Below, in pieces: positions 44,701-50,527 of a DNA stretch of 64,000 nt. The notes under the pieces were generated by a model. It worked only from the letters and a program-made list of their open reading frames with translations. It was not told where the DNA came from and searched no databases. Origin of the DNA: Loripinus fragilis. Its lineage: Eukaryota; Mollusca; Bivalvia; Lucinida; Lucinidae. Positions within the stretch are counted from its first letter, which is position 1; each line of letters starts with the position of its first letter. The stretch spans positions 38,084,994 through 38,148,993 of the forward strand of contig OZ026515.1 of the NCBI GenBank assembly GCA_964019695.1, in the 5' to 3' direction. A program made the translations under genes and the position numbers.

Positions 44701-44858
44701 TTTAAAACTTTAAATTTTTCTTGAATTTTTTTCAATGTTGTCTAAAAATAGAAAATGATGCATGGTCTGAAATTATAGTCTATAGTGCAAACCTCATCTT
44801 TGTGTCCTCCAAACTGTTTCAAGTCAATTTTAGAATAATCTCTGGGCCCACGAAACAT
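23616..44858 (-). CDS. WDR38: WDR38-like WD40-repeat protein, 8 coding exons
   Basis: Joining 44858-44793, 44061-43941, 42953-42837, 35923-35826, 32959-32879, 31098-30967, 26367-26170 and 23708-23616 on the minus strand gives 906 bases, 301 residues and a stop, with every junction in phase and GT-AG. It forms a WD40 beta-propeller scaffold: six repeats with GH and WD-type ends (residues about 18-47, 60-89, 102-132, 144-173, 189-217, 230-260) and a seventh without GH or WD (272-296). The first strand is probably supplied by residues 7-16. Order, length and the ending AHHCAFTPGG match vertebrate WDR38 (about 314 residues), whose role is poorly known. I choose Met at 44858 because an in-frame TGA lies just upstream (44874-44876). 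It spans 21 kb, nearly all repeat-filled intron. Another small WD40 paralog remains possible. Confidence 0.85.
23962..24127. mobile_element. family G element in WDR38-like intron 7
   Basis: CAGTAAAACCTGTGTTAAAC and GTTTTACACAGGTTTTACTG are the ends, with TA on both sides. It is shorter than the 22663 copy because part of the inner stem is lost. Confidence 0.85.
24258..24332. repeat. shared hairpin core, isolated copy
   Basis: GCAAACAGTATGTACTCTGA..TAGACTGCTCCC / GAAGCAGTCTGATCTGAGTT..TGTCTGC. A TTAACCCTTATCCTGCC arm lies to the left at 24170, so it may be a decayed family E or D element. Confidence 0.6.
24400..24595 (-). mobile_element. SINE S1 with perfect 12-bp target-site duplication
   Basis: The minus strand carries the S1 head (GCAGTGGCTTAGTGTTAGAG) and body, ending in an A tail seen here as TTTTTTTTT at 24400. 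AGTAGTGGATAC occurs at 24388-24399 and again at 24596-24607, a clean target-site duplication. The 144-codon open frame across it is an accident of the insertion. Confidence 0.9.
24620..24985. repeat. diverged fragment of the 477-bp unit found at 40.2-41.6 kb
   Basis: CCAAGGTCATAGGCCC, GTTCTGGAGAAG, ATTTTGGTCATGTG, AGTGACCTTGGCTGAAGGTG and GGAATCAAATTTGACCTTGC all appear in the same order as in the 477-bp array. The S1 SINE was inserted at its left side. Confidence 0.75.
24986..25897. other. no gene recognised (intron)
   Basis: Intron 7 of the WDR38-like gene. A family H half lies at about 24975-25035. The rest is AT-rich with no supported feature. Confidence 0.5.
25909..26030. mobile_element. 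family H foldback element
   Basis: TTCTCAACCAAAACATATG..TACTCAAAAGAACCGTCTC is followed by the inverted GAGTCGGTTCTTTTGAGCAC..CATAT. It lies 140 bp from exon 7 of the WDR38-like gene. Confidence 0.85.
26170..26367 (-). CDS. WDR38: WDR38-like exon 7
   Basis: 198 bases, phase 0 at both ends, acceptor TTATCTAAG and donor GTAAGG. It encodes 66 residues from ASGSWDKTVRLW through GHDGWVQAVTFSPDG and DETVRVWDIVSG to KLLE, i.e. the end of blade 5 and all of blade 6. Confidence 0.92.
26455..26664. mobile_element. family E element
   Basis: ACTCTTTTCCCACCAGTGGC at the left, ACACAGATCAGGCCCC.. in the core, GCATGCCCTGCAAAGGAGTT at the right. Confidence 0.7.
26920..27560. repeat. tandem array, ~180-200-bp unit, three copies
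   Basis: Units begin GCAAATGTGCAATGTGTCTA (26925), GCAATGTTCAATGTGTCTAC (27105) and GCAAATGTTCAATGTCTCTC (27308), each followed by ACAAAGTATCAGA-type text and AAGTTCAAAAAGCTAAC or a variant. The array ends GGACGGACTGAAAGACTGAC, a common terminus of bivalve tandem-core elements. Confidence 0.75.
27641..27861. mobile_element. family D element
   Basis: TTAGCCCTTATAGTGCCAAT at the left, the core AACACTGTAGATCCAGATCA / CAGAATACAGTTTGCC, and TTTATTGCTGGCTTTTTAAG at the right. Confidence 0.7.
28205..28424. mobile_element. family J element
   Basis: AAGGCTATAAAACTTTTTCA and AAAAAGTTTTATAACCTT are the inverted ends, with internal CTCAACTCAGCTGAGC / TCAGCTGAGTTGA. Confidence 0.85.
28768..28893. mobile_element. 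family H foldback element
   Basis: The perfect inner palindrome CTCAAAAGAACCGTCTCATT / AATGAGACGGTTCTTTTGAG, extended by TTGTGTTTTGGG / CCCACAACATATG. Confidence 0.9.
28918..29108 (+). mobile_element. SINE S1 with perfect 12-bp target-site duplication
   Basis: A-box GCTCAGTGGTAGAG, B box GCAGGTTCGAGCC, and the tail GGGACGTAAAGAATCAAATC. CACACTATGTGA at 28906-28917 recurs exactly at 29109-29120, so the ends of the insertion are unambiguous. It is slightly 5'-truncated relative to the 6614 copy. Confidence 0.92.
29390..29623. mobile_element. family B element
   Basis: AAGAAAATCTGTCTTCGGGG at the left and GAAGACAGGTTTTGTTGTGA at the right are inverted. The interior carries CAGACCAGCCTGTGCATCCA / CAGTCTGATCAGCACC and TCTGTAGCTGAGGAGACTGG. 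Confidence 0.8.
29640..29960 (-). mobile_element. SINE S2, tRNA-headed
   Basis: Collinear with 13313-13638: GATGCTTTACGTCCCAGTCA, GACAACAACCCTTC, and the head region GGACCGGGCCGGAATCGAAC. No clean target-site duplication is visible. Confidence 0.8.
29995..30422. mobile_element. family F element, 428 bp
   Basis: CAGGGATCAAATTTTAG and CTAAATTTGATCCCTG are perfect inverted ends. The middle carries the clearest shared hairpin: GCAAACAGTGTGGATCCAG..CAGCCAGCTTCTG / CAGAAG-type stem..GATCAGGATCTACACTG. Sub-terminal ACTTGCT-type repeats lie on both sides. Confidence 0.88.
30494..30616. mobile_element. family H foldback element
   Basis: ACATATGTTTTGGGTGCTCA..AGAACTGTCTCAATGAG then GACGGTTCTTTTGAGTACTC..ACATGTTTTAG. 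Confidence 0.88.
30711..30950. mobile_element. family A element ending 16 bp from WDR38-like exon 6
   Basis: ATGAGCCATGGCATGGGATT and GGAAATCACATGCCGCGGCT are the inverted ends. The core is CAGATCAGCCTGCGCATATG / CAGTCTGATCAGAGCC. Its right end is 10 bp from the exon 6 donor hexamer at 30961-30966. Confidence 0.88.
30967..31098 (-). CDS. WDR38: WDR38-like exon 6
   Basis: 132 bases, phase 0 to phase 0, acceptor CTGATTGCAG, donor GTAATG. It encodes ATGSWDFTVRLW.. then LKGHTGNVRAVAFSKDGML, the end of blade 4 and start of blade 5. Joined to exon 7 it restores DGML-ASGSWDKTV. Confidence 0.9.
31138..32645. repeat. 20-bp minisatellite, two blocks
   Basis: Units of CACAATGGGTAATGTACCAT and close variants fill 31620-32645 (about 50 copies). 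A looser block is at 31138-31325. The 300 bp between them (31326-31619) are non-repetitive. It lies in WDR38-like intron 5. Confidence 0.92.
32696..32869. mobile_element. family E element touching the exon 5 donor
   Basis: TTAACTCTTTGCCTGCTAGC at the left, GCATGCAAAGAATTAA at the right, core half GGATCCAACTGTTTGACAC. The right end stops at 32869, nine bases from the exon 5 splice donor (32878), leaving only GTAAGTTTC of native intron. Confidence 0.85.
32879..32959 (-). CDS. WDR38: WDR38-like exon 5
   Basis: 81 bases, phase 0, acceptor TTTTCTTTTCAG, donor GTAAGT. It encodes NGYFLKVFEGHNSLVQAVAF.., the start of blade 4, and ends QYL before ATGSWD of exon 6. Confidence 0.9.
32975..33217. mobile_element. 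family D element next to the exon 5 acceptor
   Basis: ACCCTTAAAGCGCCAGG and TTGGCACAATTAGGGTTAA are inverted ends. Core: CGTGGATCCAGAACAGACTG / CAGTCTGATCTGAGTCCACA. Its end is 15 bp from the exon, just outside the polypyrimidine tract. Confidence 0.88.
33378..33622. mobile_element. family D element, opposite orientation
   Basis: TTAACTCCTAAAGCGCCAAT at the left, TTGGCGCTTTAAGGGTTAA at the right, core GTGTGGACCCAGATCAGACT / AGTCTGATCTTGGTCCATG. Confidence 0.88.
33770..33830. repeat. shared hairpin core, isolated copy
   Basis: GGAAAACACTGTAGATCCAG..ATCAGATGG and TCAGAATCCACACTGTTTCC, a short imperfect version without family ends. Confidence 0.55.
34004..34118. repeat. inverted repeat, ~37-nt arms
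   Basis: GTGTGAGGGTAGGATAGAAA..CCCGAGGATC pairs with GATCCCGAGGGACGGATTTT..CTATCCTACTCTCAC. Confidence 0.85.
34224..34253. promoter_or_regulatory. pair of TGACGTCA octamers
   Basis: Two perfect CRE/ATF consensus octamers at 34224-34231 and 34246-34253, 22 bp apart, with extra TGACG half-sites at 34235 and 34256. They are intronic to the WDR38-like gene. Regulatory use is only a possibility. Confidence 0.35.
34672..34861. mobile_element. family E element
   Basis: TTAATGCTTTGCCTACGAGT at the left, GGCAAAAAAGTTAA at the right. Core: TTGGACCCAGATCAGGCCCG / AGCCTGATCTGGATCCAAAC. Confidence 0.85.
34965..35198. mobile_element. family D element
   Basis: TTAACCCTTAAAGCGCCAAG and TTGGAGCATTAAGTGTTAA are the ends. 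The left half of its core is AGCGTGGACCCAGAACAGAC. The stem is shortened to TCCTATCTGGG. Confidence 0.85.
35199..35653. other. no gene recognised (intron)
   Basis: WDR38-like intron 4, AT-rich, with no supported exon or repeat end. Confidence 0.5.
35654..35748 (+). mobile_element. 3' fragment of SINE S2
   Basis: GTTAACTGCTTAGCCAAGCT, GGTGAACTGACCATCTTG and GTCGACTGGGAGGTAAA are the reverse complement of the S2 tail region at 13313-13420. Confidence 0.7.
35826..35923 (-). CDS. WDR38: WDR38-like exon 4
   Basis: 98 bases, phase 1 in and phase 0 out, acceptor ATTTCTTACAG, donor GTACAT. It encodes GHTKSVEVVVYSADSSKLCS.., GSWDRTAILWDVE: blade 3. It joins to exon 5 as DVE-NGYFLK. Confidence 0.9.
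36124..39473. repeat. 63-66-bp composite minisatellite, 3.35 kb
   Basis: About 50 composite units, each made of a half CACCCTGGACAAAACATCAC + ACAAATTTAA (or ACACAGATTTTA, or GCAGAAATTTGT) and a half CACCCTGGACAAAACAT + YCCATGCCATTTCTGC. Because many units are exactly 63 bp and lack stops, frames up to 286 codons stay open on the plus strand in more than one phase. None has a plausible start, and codon content is just the repeat. It lies wholly in WDR38-like intron 3, antisense to the gene. Confidence 0.95.
39790..39991. mobile_element. family D element nested in the 2.27-kb insertion
   Basis: TTAACCCATAAAGCGCATAA and TTGCTGGCGTTTTAAGGAC are the ends. The core GTGTGGACCCAGATCAGACT / AGTCTGATCTGGGTCCACAT is a perfect stem. 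Confidence 0.88.
40240..41650. repeat. 477-bp tandem repeat, ~2.8 copies
   Basis: GAATCAAATTTGACCTTGCC (40391), GAAGCAAACTTGACCTTGAC (40867) and GAAGCAAATTTGACCTTGAC (41345) mark the period. Each unit contains GGTCAAGGTCA, CTTGGTAGGCCCCACATCC, TTCTGGAGAAGAAG, ACCATATATGGGC and GGCCAT..GTCATGTGACC. Confidence 0.88.
41740..42160. repeat. continuation of the 63-66-bp minisatellite
   Basis: Decayed units (AACCCTGGACAAAACATCCT, TTTTACACCCTGGACAAAAC) run to 41951 and again, after the family A insertion, at 42126-42160 (CACTCTGGACAAAACATCTC). Confidence 0.85.
41952..42125. mobile_element. family A element inserted in the minisatellite
   Basis: ATGAGCTGCGACATGAGATT and GGAAATCACATGCTGCAGCT..CAT are the ends. 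The core is CAGATCAGCCTGCGCATACG / CAGTCTGATCAGAGCC. It is shorter than other copies because part of its right arm is deleted. Confidence 0.88.
42452..42628. mobile_element. family G element
   Basis: CAGTAAAATATGTCTTAAGA and GTTTTAGGCAGGCTTTACTG at TA sites. The inner stem GTCAAAAGTATTGCAGAATG / CATTCTGCAATACTTTTGAC is perfect. Confidence 0.88.
42837..42953 (-). CDS. WDR38: WDR38-like exon 3
   Basis: 117 bases, phase 1 to phase 1, acceptor TTATATTTTCAG, donor GTAATT. It encodes AVKSVCIAGDCKSFASGSYD.. KTVRIWRMSDGQTLHVLE: blade 2. Confidence 0.9.
43085..43200. mobile_element. left half of a family B element
   Basis: GTCACAAGGAAACCTGACTT, then GCAGATCAGCCTGCGCACCT..AGTACCTTTGTTATTTGC. The right end is absent. 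Confidence 0.65.
43455..43610. mobile_element. family H foldback element
   Basis: TTTCTCAACCAAAACATATG..CTCAAAAGAACCAACTCATT, then GAGATGGCTCTTTTGAGC..TTTAAACTGATGGATAAG. Confidence 0.8.
43668..43886. mobile_element. family C element
   Basis: TACCAGTAAATTTCTAAAAT and GTTCGAAATTTTGAACATCT are the ends. Core CAGACTGCTTCTGAAGAAGC / CAGTCTGATCAGGGTC. It ends 54 bp from exon 2 of the WDR38-like gene. Confidence 0.85.
43941..44061 (-). CDS. WDR38: WDR38-like exon 2
   Basis: 121 bases, phase 0 in and phase 1 out, acceptor TCTTTGACAG, donor GTAATA. It encodes VNSVAFSPDFEIMVTGSDDQ.. RVRVFNAHEG and the start of GHTG: most of blade 1. Confidence 0.92.
44330..44520. mobile_element. family E element
   Basis: Right end CCACTAGCAAGGAAAGAGTC. 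Core GATGTGGATCCAGATCATTA / TCTGGGTCCAAACTGTTTGC. The left end is decayed. Confidence 0.65.
44647..44674. repeat. short perfect hairpin
   Basis: GAGCATTTGCTC then GAGCAAATGCTC around a TTTG loop. Confidence 0.85.
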
Positions 44859-44920
44859 CTCAAACAAGTCAGTCTTGTCTTTTCAATTCATGGCATACTG
44901 GACAAATACCCTGCTGCATG
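44793..44920 (-). CDS. WDR38: WDR38-like exon 1 (first coding)
   Basis: Coding 44858-44793: MFRGPRDYSKIDLKQFGGHK then DE, running into VNSVAFSPD of exon 2. The donor is GTTTGC, weaker than the others. An acceptor-like TTTTCTTTTTAG ends at 44921, so the exon may begin at 44920 with 62 bases of 5' leader. That leader holds two short upstream frames, a 16-codon one starting at 44919 and ATG-AAT-TGA. The true transcription start is not located. Confidence 0.75.
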
Positions 44921-45239
44921 CTAAAAAGAAAATAACACAAGTGCTTATTAAAAATCTATTAGTCTGCTTATTCCAATAAGAGTAAAATGATGACTCTGGA
45001 TTGCTCACCTGAGTCAATTTAGCACTGGCAGCCACTTTGTTTGGTGGAGCAGAATAGTGTAAGCAATTTCTATATACCGAGGACAACACATGCATGAAAG
45101 TACATATACGGGGAAGGCCCCTAACATTGCGCACTTAAGCATTTTAACCTCCGCTGGGTATAATAGGAAAGAAACAAACTTGAAAAAAAAATCACAGCTG
45201 AATAAAGTAATCAATATACTTTATTTACACAAAGTTTAA
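44921..45239. other. upstream of the WDR38-like gene, no feature seen
   Basis: AT-rich, no TATA-like box or CpG cluster that I would call a promoter. Upstream non-coding exons may lie here or farther out. Confidence 0.4.
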
Positions 45240-46570
45240 CATGAAAGATATTTTCTTGACCTCTAGCAACTTTGATTTGAAGTGCACAACACCCCTGTTT
45301 TAGGATAACAAGACCAAACTCTGCTCTGGACCTGCGTCGCGGGTGCAAATCTTCAATGTGTGAACAGTGGATATGCAAAGTTCTAATTAACAGGAATGAA
45401 ATCAGATTACACCCAAATTTCACAATGTCATCTACAGTAGACACTCAAAAATATATTATCAAATGAGCACAAATATAGGCTGTACATGTTCAGTCATAAT
45501 ACAAAGTTTGATTATAAAGGAATGAAAACTGCTTAAGTTACAGATTACACAAACCAGAAACAATCTAAGCATTTTAACAAAAAAATGTCTAAGTTCAAGA
45601 CCCCCCAAAAATGAAAAAAATATTTGTGAAATGTGCATAAAATGGAAGGTGCACATCTTCAATGTGTGAACAAACATTATTCAAAGTTTGAATATAAAGG
45701 AATGAATACTGCTGGAGTTACAGATTACACAAACTAGGCTGCCCCTAAGTATTTCGGATGGAAAAAATGTCTAAGTTCAACACCATTCAAAAATGAGAAA
45801 AAAAATATGAAACATTCACAAAATAGAAGGTGCACATCTTCAATTTGTGAACAATCATTAAGCAAAGTTTGAAAAAAAAGGAATGAAAACTTTTGGAGTT
45901 ACAGATGACACAAACTTGGCACCCCTAAAATGTTGCGGACGAATGAACAGACAGGAAAAATGTCTAAGTTCAACACCCATCAAAAATGAGAAAAAAAATG
46001 AAACAATTTCACAAAATAAAAGGTGCACATCTTCAATGTGTGAACAATAATTTTGCAAAGTTTGAATATAAAGGAATGAATACTGTTGGAGTTACAGAGT
46101 ACACAAACTAGGCACCCCCTGAGCATTGCGGATGGAAAAAATGTCTAAGTTCAACACCCGTCAAAAATGAGAAAAAATTTATGAAAAGTGCACAAAATAG
46201 GAGGTGCACATCTTCAATGTGTGAACAATCATTGTGCAAAGTTTGAATTTAAAGGAATGAATACTGTTGGAGTGACAGATTACACAAACTAGGCAAACCC
46301 CTAAGCACTGCGGATGGAAAAAAATGTTTAAGTTCAACACCCCTTAAAAATGAGAAGAAAAAAAAATGAAACGTGCACAAAACAGAAGGTGCACATCTTC
46401 AATATGTGAATGATCATTAGGCAAAGTTTGAATGAAAAAGAATGAAAACTTTTGGAGTTACAGATTACAGAAACTTGGCACCCTAAAGTGTTGCGGACGG
46501 ACAGACGGACGGCAACAGACGGCCGGAGTGGACCCACTACTAGACCTGCTTTTGCTAAAGCGACGCAGGT
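45240..46570. mobile_element. element with ~182-bp tandem core
   Basis: Units starting AAATGTCTAAGTTCAA recur at about 45585, 45767, 45958, 46140 and 46322, each with GTGCACATCTTCAATGTGTG, AATGAATACTG and GTTACAGATTACACAAAC. The left side has ACCTGCGTCGCGGG and the right side has GGACGGACAGACGGACGG, then CTTTTGCTAAAGCGACGCAG. Architecture matches the arrays at 3980, 26920 and 39474. Confidence 0.82.
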
Positions 46571-47092
46571 AACAAAAATAGTCCCCTAATGTTGCACACT
46601 TTCTGCAAGATGTTCAATAACTTCTCTTTGATGAATTACTTTTACAAAATATACCACAGAAAGTAGCACCAGGTTGTTCTCAACAATTTACTTCATCAAT
46701 AACTTGATTTAAAGTAAATAATTTGAGGTCTGTGCCATTTGCAATTACGGTCAAAATGTTTTTAACAACATTTTCCAATTTTTGCCAACAGCCACACCTG
46801 CTAAGCAGTGAAAGTATAAAATGAAAAATTTTTGTGGTTTTTTTCTTTCCAAAAGCAACCCCATATTAAATAACTAAAAAGATTGGATCTGATTAAATTT
46901 GGCATAGCCACTTGGAATAGTGCCCAATGTTAGGGGCAGCGCAATGTTAGGGGACGTCACTGTAATATCATTTTAAAATTGAGCCAGCTGTTTTGTTTTT
47001 GTATCAGAACAATGACAGAAATTTTTGAACAATTAATTTGTGCAAGCATATTATCATTTTTAAGTTTTTATCCACCTTCAAAAAAAATTGGT
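46571..47092. other. no gene recognised
   Basis: The phrase AATGTTAGGGG occurs twice near 46930-46955. Otherwise featureless. Confidence 0.45.
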
Positions 47093-47170
47093 ATGGTGGG
47101 CCATGTGATTTTAACCCACGACCTCCAGCTCCGAAAGCGGACGCTCTACCAACTGAGCTATCAAGGAATA
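47093..47170 (-). pseudogene. tRNA-like sequence (pseudo-tRNA or SINE head)
   Basis: The minus strand reads CTTGATAGCTCAGTTGGTAG..AGCG, a good A box and D arm, then CGTGGGTTAAAATCACATGG, a damaged B box. The T stem does not pair, so a working tRNA is unlikely. Confidence 0.6.
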
Positions 47171-48106
47171 TGTATAGAATGTGCCCAGTAAACCAGACTT
47201 GCGTTTTCTTCCATATTAATTTGGACAATAGTTTTAAAGTACAAGTATACATGCTTCCAGTTGCCATGACAATTAGAATTCTGCATGGACTTGAAATCTT
47301 GAAAGAGCAAAGTTGAAAGAAGAGTTAGACCACCCAATATTAGTGGGCCAATAACCCATTATGATTATGGTGAAATTCCACCCTCACTTGTTTAGGAGAT
47401 GTGATTTGAAGCAATTTGTTGATGGATAGATAGTGGACAATGCTGGACATCCAACAATTACAAAAGTTGACATTGAGCATGTAATTGCATCCATTTTTAC
47501 GAATCTGCAACCTGTACGAATCTGGGACCTGTCAGTGTCACTCTCTTGCCATGTTGCCACACGCATTGAAACAAACAAACATTGGCATATATGATAACGA
47601 AGTCAAAGAGCAGATCATCTTAAAAACAATTTATCGGATATCTGTAATCAAAGACTCTGTCTGGTATTAAACTCACAATATTGGTTCAAAATTCTGATCT
47701 AAAACAGCTCTCTGTCCGCCATTTATTTACATTAGAAACCGTGATTTCTCACGAGATTATATCGGTTAGTCTAAAGTACGACAAGAACTGTTTATCGCGA
47801 AGAGCACCCAACAGTTCATAGGTTTTTTCTTTTCTTTTTCAATGAGATATCATCGTTGCCAACCTAATAAGCACACATGCTCAAGTCCAGCTTTTGATAT
47901 CGAATGATGTGAACACCTCGATCTGGCTTCCCCCGCCACTAGACAGTCGGCGTCTTAGGAGCAGAATTGCTTGAGTCTGACGTCTACACCCAGTAAGTAA
48001 GAGGGCCATTCTGGAGTGGTGCAATATTATTAGGCCTATTAATATTTGTTTATGGCGAAGCGAAAAATAGTGTAGTTCCTGATCAGCATCACTAAAAATA
48101 CTTTTT
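47171..48106. other. no gene recognised
   Basis: Short chance frames only. Nothing with a recognisable motif. Confidence 0.45.
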
Positions 48107-48259
48107 GATTATTCACTTCACAATCAAGCTTTGGAAAATGTTCAGCACTACTTGGCAAAATACCTTGGTACAGCCATCACTGATAGCATGGATTGGGGTC
48201 AGCACATTTCAGAAATCTCTTCCAAAGCAACCAAGACACTTGGTTTCCTTAACAGAAAC
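48107..48259 (+). pseudogene. non-LTR retrotransposon reverse-transcriptase fragment
   Basis: 51 codons ending at a stop (48260-48262) read DYSLHNQALENVQ.. AKYLGTAITDSMDW.. HISEISSKATKTLGFLNRN. The pattern Y-x-L-x-x-Q-x-L-E, AKYLG, W-x-x-HI and SKA-x-x-TLGFL-x-RN is the conserved C-terminal segment downstream of the polymerase domain in Jockey/RTE-type LINE proteins. A dead scrap with no adjoining RT or endonuclease domain. Confidence 0.85.
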
Positions 48260-49139
48260 TAGGCTTTTCCACTTAGGGATTAATTCGCGTTTAATTCGAA
48301 AAAACGCAATTCGCATTTTCTGGAAATCAATTCGCAAAAATGCGAAAATGCGACAGATGGACACCTCTGATTAGTTTAAATAAATTGTACAGTGTCTATT
48401 GAAAAATACAAGTATATGACCCCTGTTCACAGTTCGAAAACTACCAGGTAATCACATAGTACTCAATATTGTAGATTCCAGATATACAGTGATGCCCTGA
48501 AGAATTCCCCCCCCCCCCCGAACTGTTCCACATTGGAATTGTTTTTCTCCTTCTGTGGTCAATGCACAGACCACAGATGAGTTTAGGACACCCCTTATTT
48601 AGTCAAAACATAGCTAAAAGTTTTTTTATTTCAAAATTCGCTCTCCCTGGCATAATGTTCAGAACTGAGCGAGCCAGTATTTATAGAAAGAAAGAATAAC
48701 ATAGAAAGAAAAAGTTTGTAACGCCCGAAGCCCATTGATCTGAGCCTAAACGTTTTTTTTTTTTTCAAAAGAGGACATTGAGATTTGAATAAGTTGTGTG
48801 TACAGTGCTTTTTTTCTATCAGGATTGCTCAAATTAATTTGAAATATTGAAAAATTCGATTTATTGACAAATATGGCCAGCAGGGGGCGGGACAGTTTTA
48901 CAAATGTATAGATAGGGTAAACTTAAAAAAATATTCTTGTCAAAAACACTTGGCCTTAATCAAAATAAGGAGGCACAAATAATCCTTGGCTGATAAATAA
49001 AACTACTCATCACAATTTGACACAAATGGTCATTAGCTATGGCATCCAGGGATCTGTACCCCGATAGCCATGGATCAGATTTGATTTACTTTTGATAATT
49101 TTCTTTGAGGTTCTTGATCCTTGTATTTTCCCCAACAAT
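48260..49139. other. no gene recognised; homopolymer runs
   Basis: A C run lies at about 48508-48518 and a T run at about 48753-48764. The ACGCAATTCGC / GCGAAAATGCG text near 48300-48350 is weakly inverted. Confidence 0.45.
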
Positions 49140-49660
49140 ACTTAAGCTTTTTCATATAAAAGTAAAGAAGAAGGCAAATATCAGGAATCGAGTACAACAC
49201 CTGGCCCGAGACTGGCAAAAACACAAAGAAACATCACACAAAAGAGAGCAAAGAGGTCAGCCCATTCCCAGCAGGTGATCACAAGGCTGCATGGAACTGA
49301 AAAGACAGTACAATAAAAGACAAACGTGAAACATAAAAATCAAAAAGGCTCCACAAAACAAGTACCGCACAGGAACGGTCAGTAAAAACCCACTGGAGGG
49401 CTTAAACATGTTGAACGGTACCAACATCACCCCTAGTTCTGATGTGGATCGAGACACATATGTGAAAGTGACAAAAACACAAGAAAACACAACACACAAG
49501 AGAACTAAGAGGTCAGCCCTTTCCAAGCAGGTGACCACAAGAGCATAACAAAGACAAACATGAAACATAACCAACAAAAAGAATCCACAAAAGAAGCACG
49601 TTTGAACATAAGTTAAAGATGAACAATCTGGCCTGATCTGCGTCAAAACTGTTTAAAAAA
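49140..49660 (-). repeat. GKGL dispersed repeat, two tandem copies
   Basis: On the minus strand GTGTTGTACTCGATTCCTG.. and CACCTGCTGGGAATGGGCTG match the copies at 57000 and 60110. Two units about 253 bp apart share GGTCAGCCC..CAGGTGA and GACAAACRTGAAACATAA. The 129-codon open frame here is a reading of this repeat. Confidence 0.75.
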
Positions 49661-49885
49661 GTTTATTTGCAGACGACAAAAGTCGCCACTAGCGGAGAAG
49701 GAAAGCATTTATATAAACTGGTTGGACATTGGAGAGCCTCCAGGCGCCAGTCTTCATCAACAAAGGTTCACGATTAGTTTCAAATAATAAAAACAGTGGA
49801 AGTCGGTGGATCAACAGGATAACAACAAATACAATAAGTTTTCGATAATTCGAGTCCGGATAACTCAAAGTACCTGCTTAAGAGG

Positions 49886-49970
49886 TCCCAGCAGACACAT
49901 GACGTCAAACAACCTCGTAGCAACGTCGACGTTGATACGACGTTGTTATGAGATTGTTTGCCTGCTGGGA
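49886..49970. mobile_element. CCCAGC-ended foldback element upstream of the Neverland-like gene
   Basis: CCCAGCAGACACATGACGTC and ..GAGATTGTTTGCCTGCTGGG are inverted, with the inner palindrome CAACGTCGACGTTG. It ends 121 bp before the start codon, so it may lie in the promoter or 5' leader. Confidence 0.8.
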
Positions 49971-50091
49971 TAATACATTGGATTCAGTGCGTGTTTGTGC
50001 ATTAGTTTGGCTTGGCTTATATGGATTAATTCAATTTCTAGGACTAATATAGGGCGTATGAGCGTCGATTGCAGGAGATTGGGTTAATAAA

Positions 50092-50527
50092 ATGTGGTGT
50101 GTTATATGTAATTTTTTGGTGTTTTCATGCGTTTTGATATTGTCCACCTCAGCTACGGAAGAACTTACAAAAGTACGAGATATCGGGGAAGATGAACCGT
50201 TGGTTGACTATCTTTTTCGTGTTTTCCATTTTGCAACAAATTTTGAAATAAGTATTTATTCATATAAATTCTATATATACATAGCTGCCACTGCAGTGCT
50301 AGTCTCATATCTTTACCAAGTCTTATTTGTGCCCATAAACAGAGTTCGTCTTCTTGAAGAAATAGGTTATTCATCTGATGGAAACCTTACGAAAAAGGAG
50401 ATCGCAGAAAATTTCAAAAGAAGTCGAGAGGTTGGTGGAGTGCCACCGGTCTATCCAAATGGTTGGTTCGGATTGATAGAAAGCTTCAATGTTAAACGTG
50501 GCGATGCAATATCCATTTCTGCTTTAG
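50092..50527 (+). CDS. nvd: Neverland-like exon 1
   Basis: Starts ATG at 50092, the first ATG of the frame, and ends SALG with one base of the Gly codon before donor GTAACT. It encodes the N-terminal hydrophobic stretch, a membrane segment, a KEI-rich linker and [10 protein letters not shown], the family entry to the Rieske domain. An acceptor-like TTCAATTTCTAG ends at 50041, so an upstream leader exon is possible. Confidence 0.85.

Noticed and set aside
49257..49646. 129-codon minus-strand open frame, Cys/Leu/Phe-rich
   Set aside because: It is a reading of two tandem copies of the dispersed GKGL repeat, not a gene.
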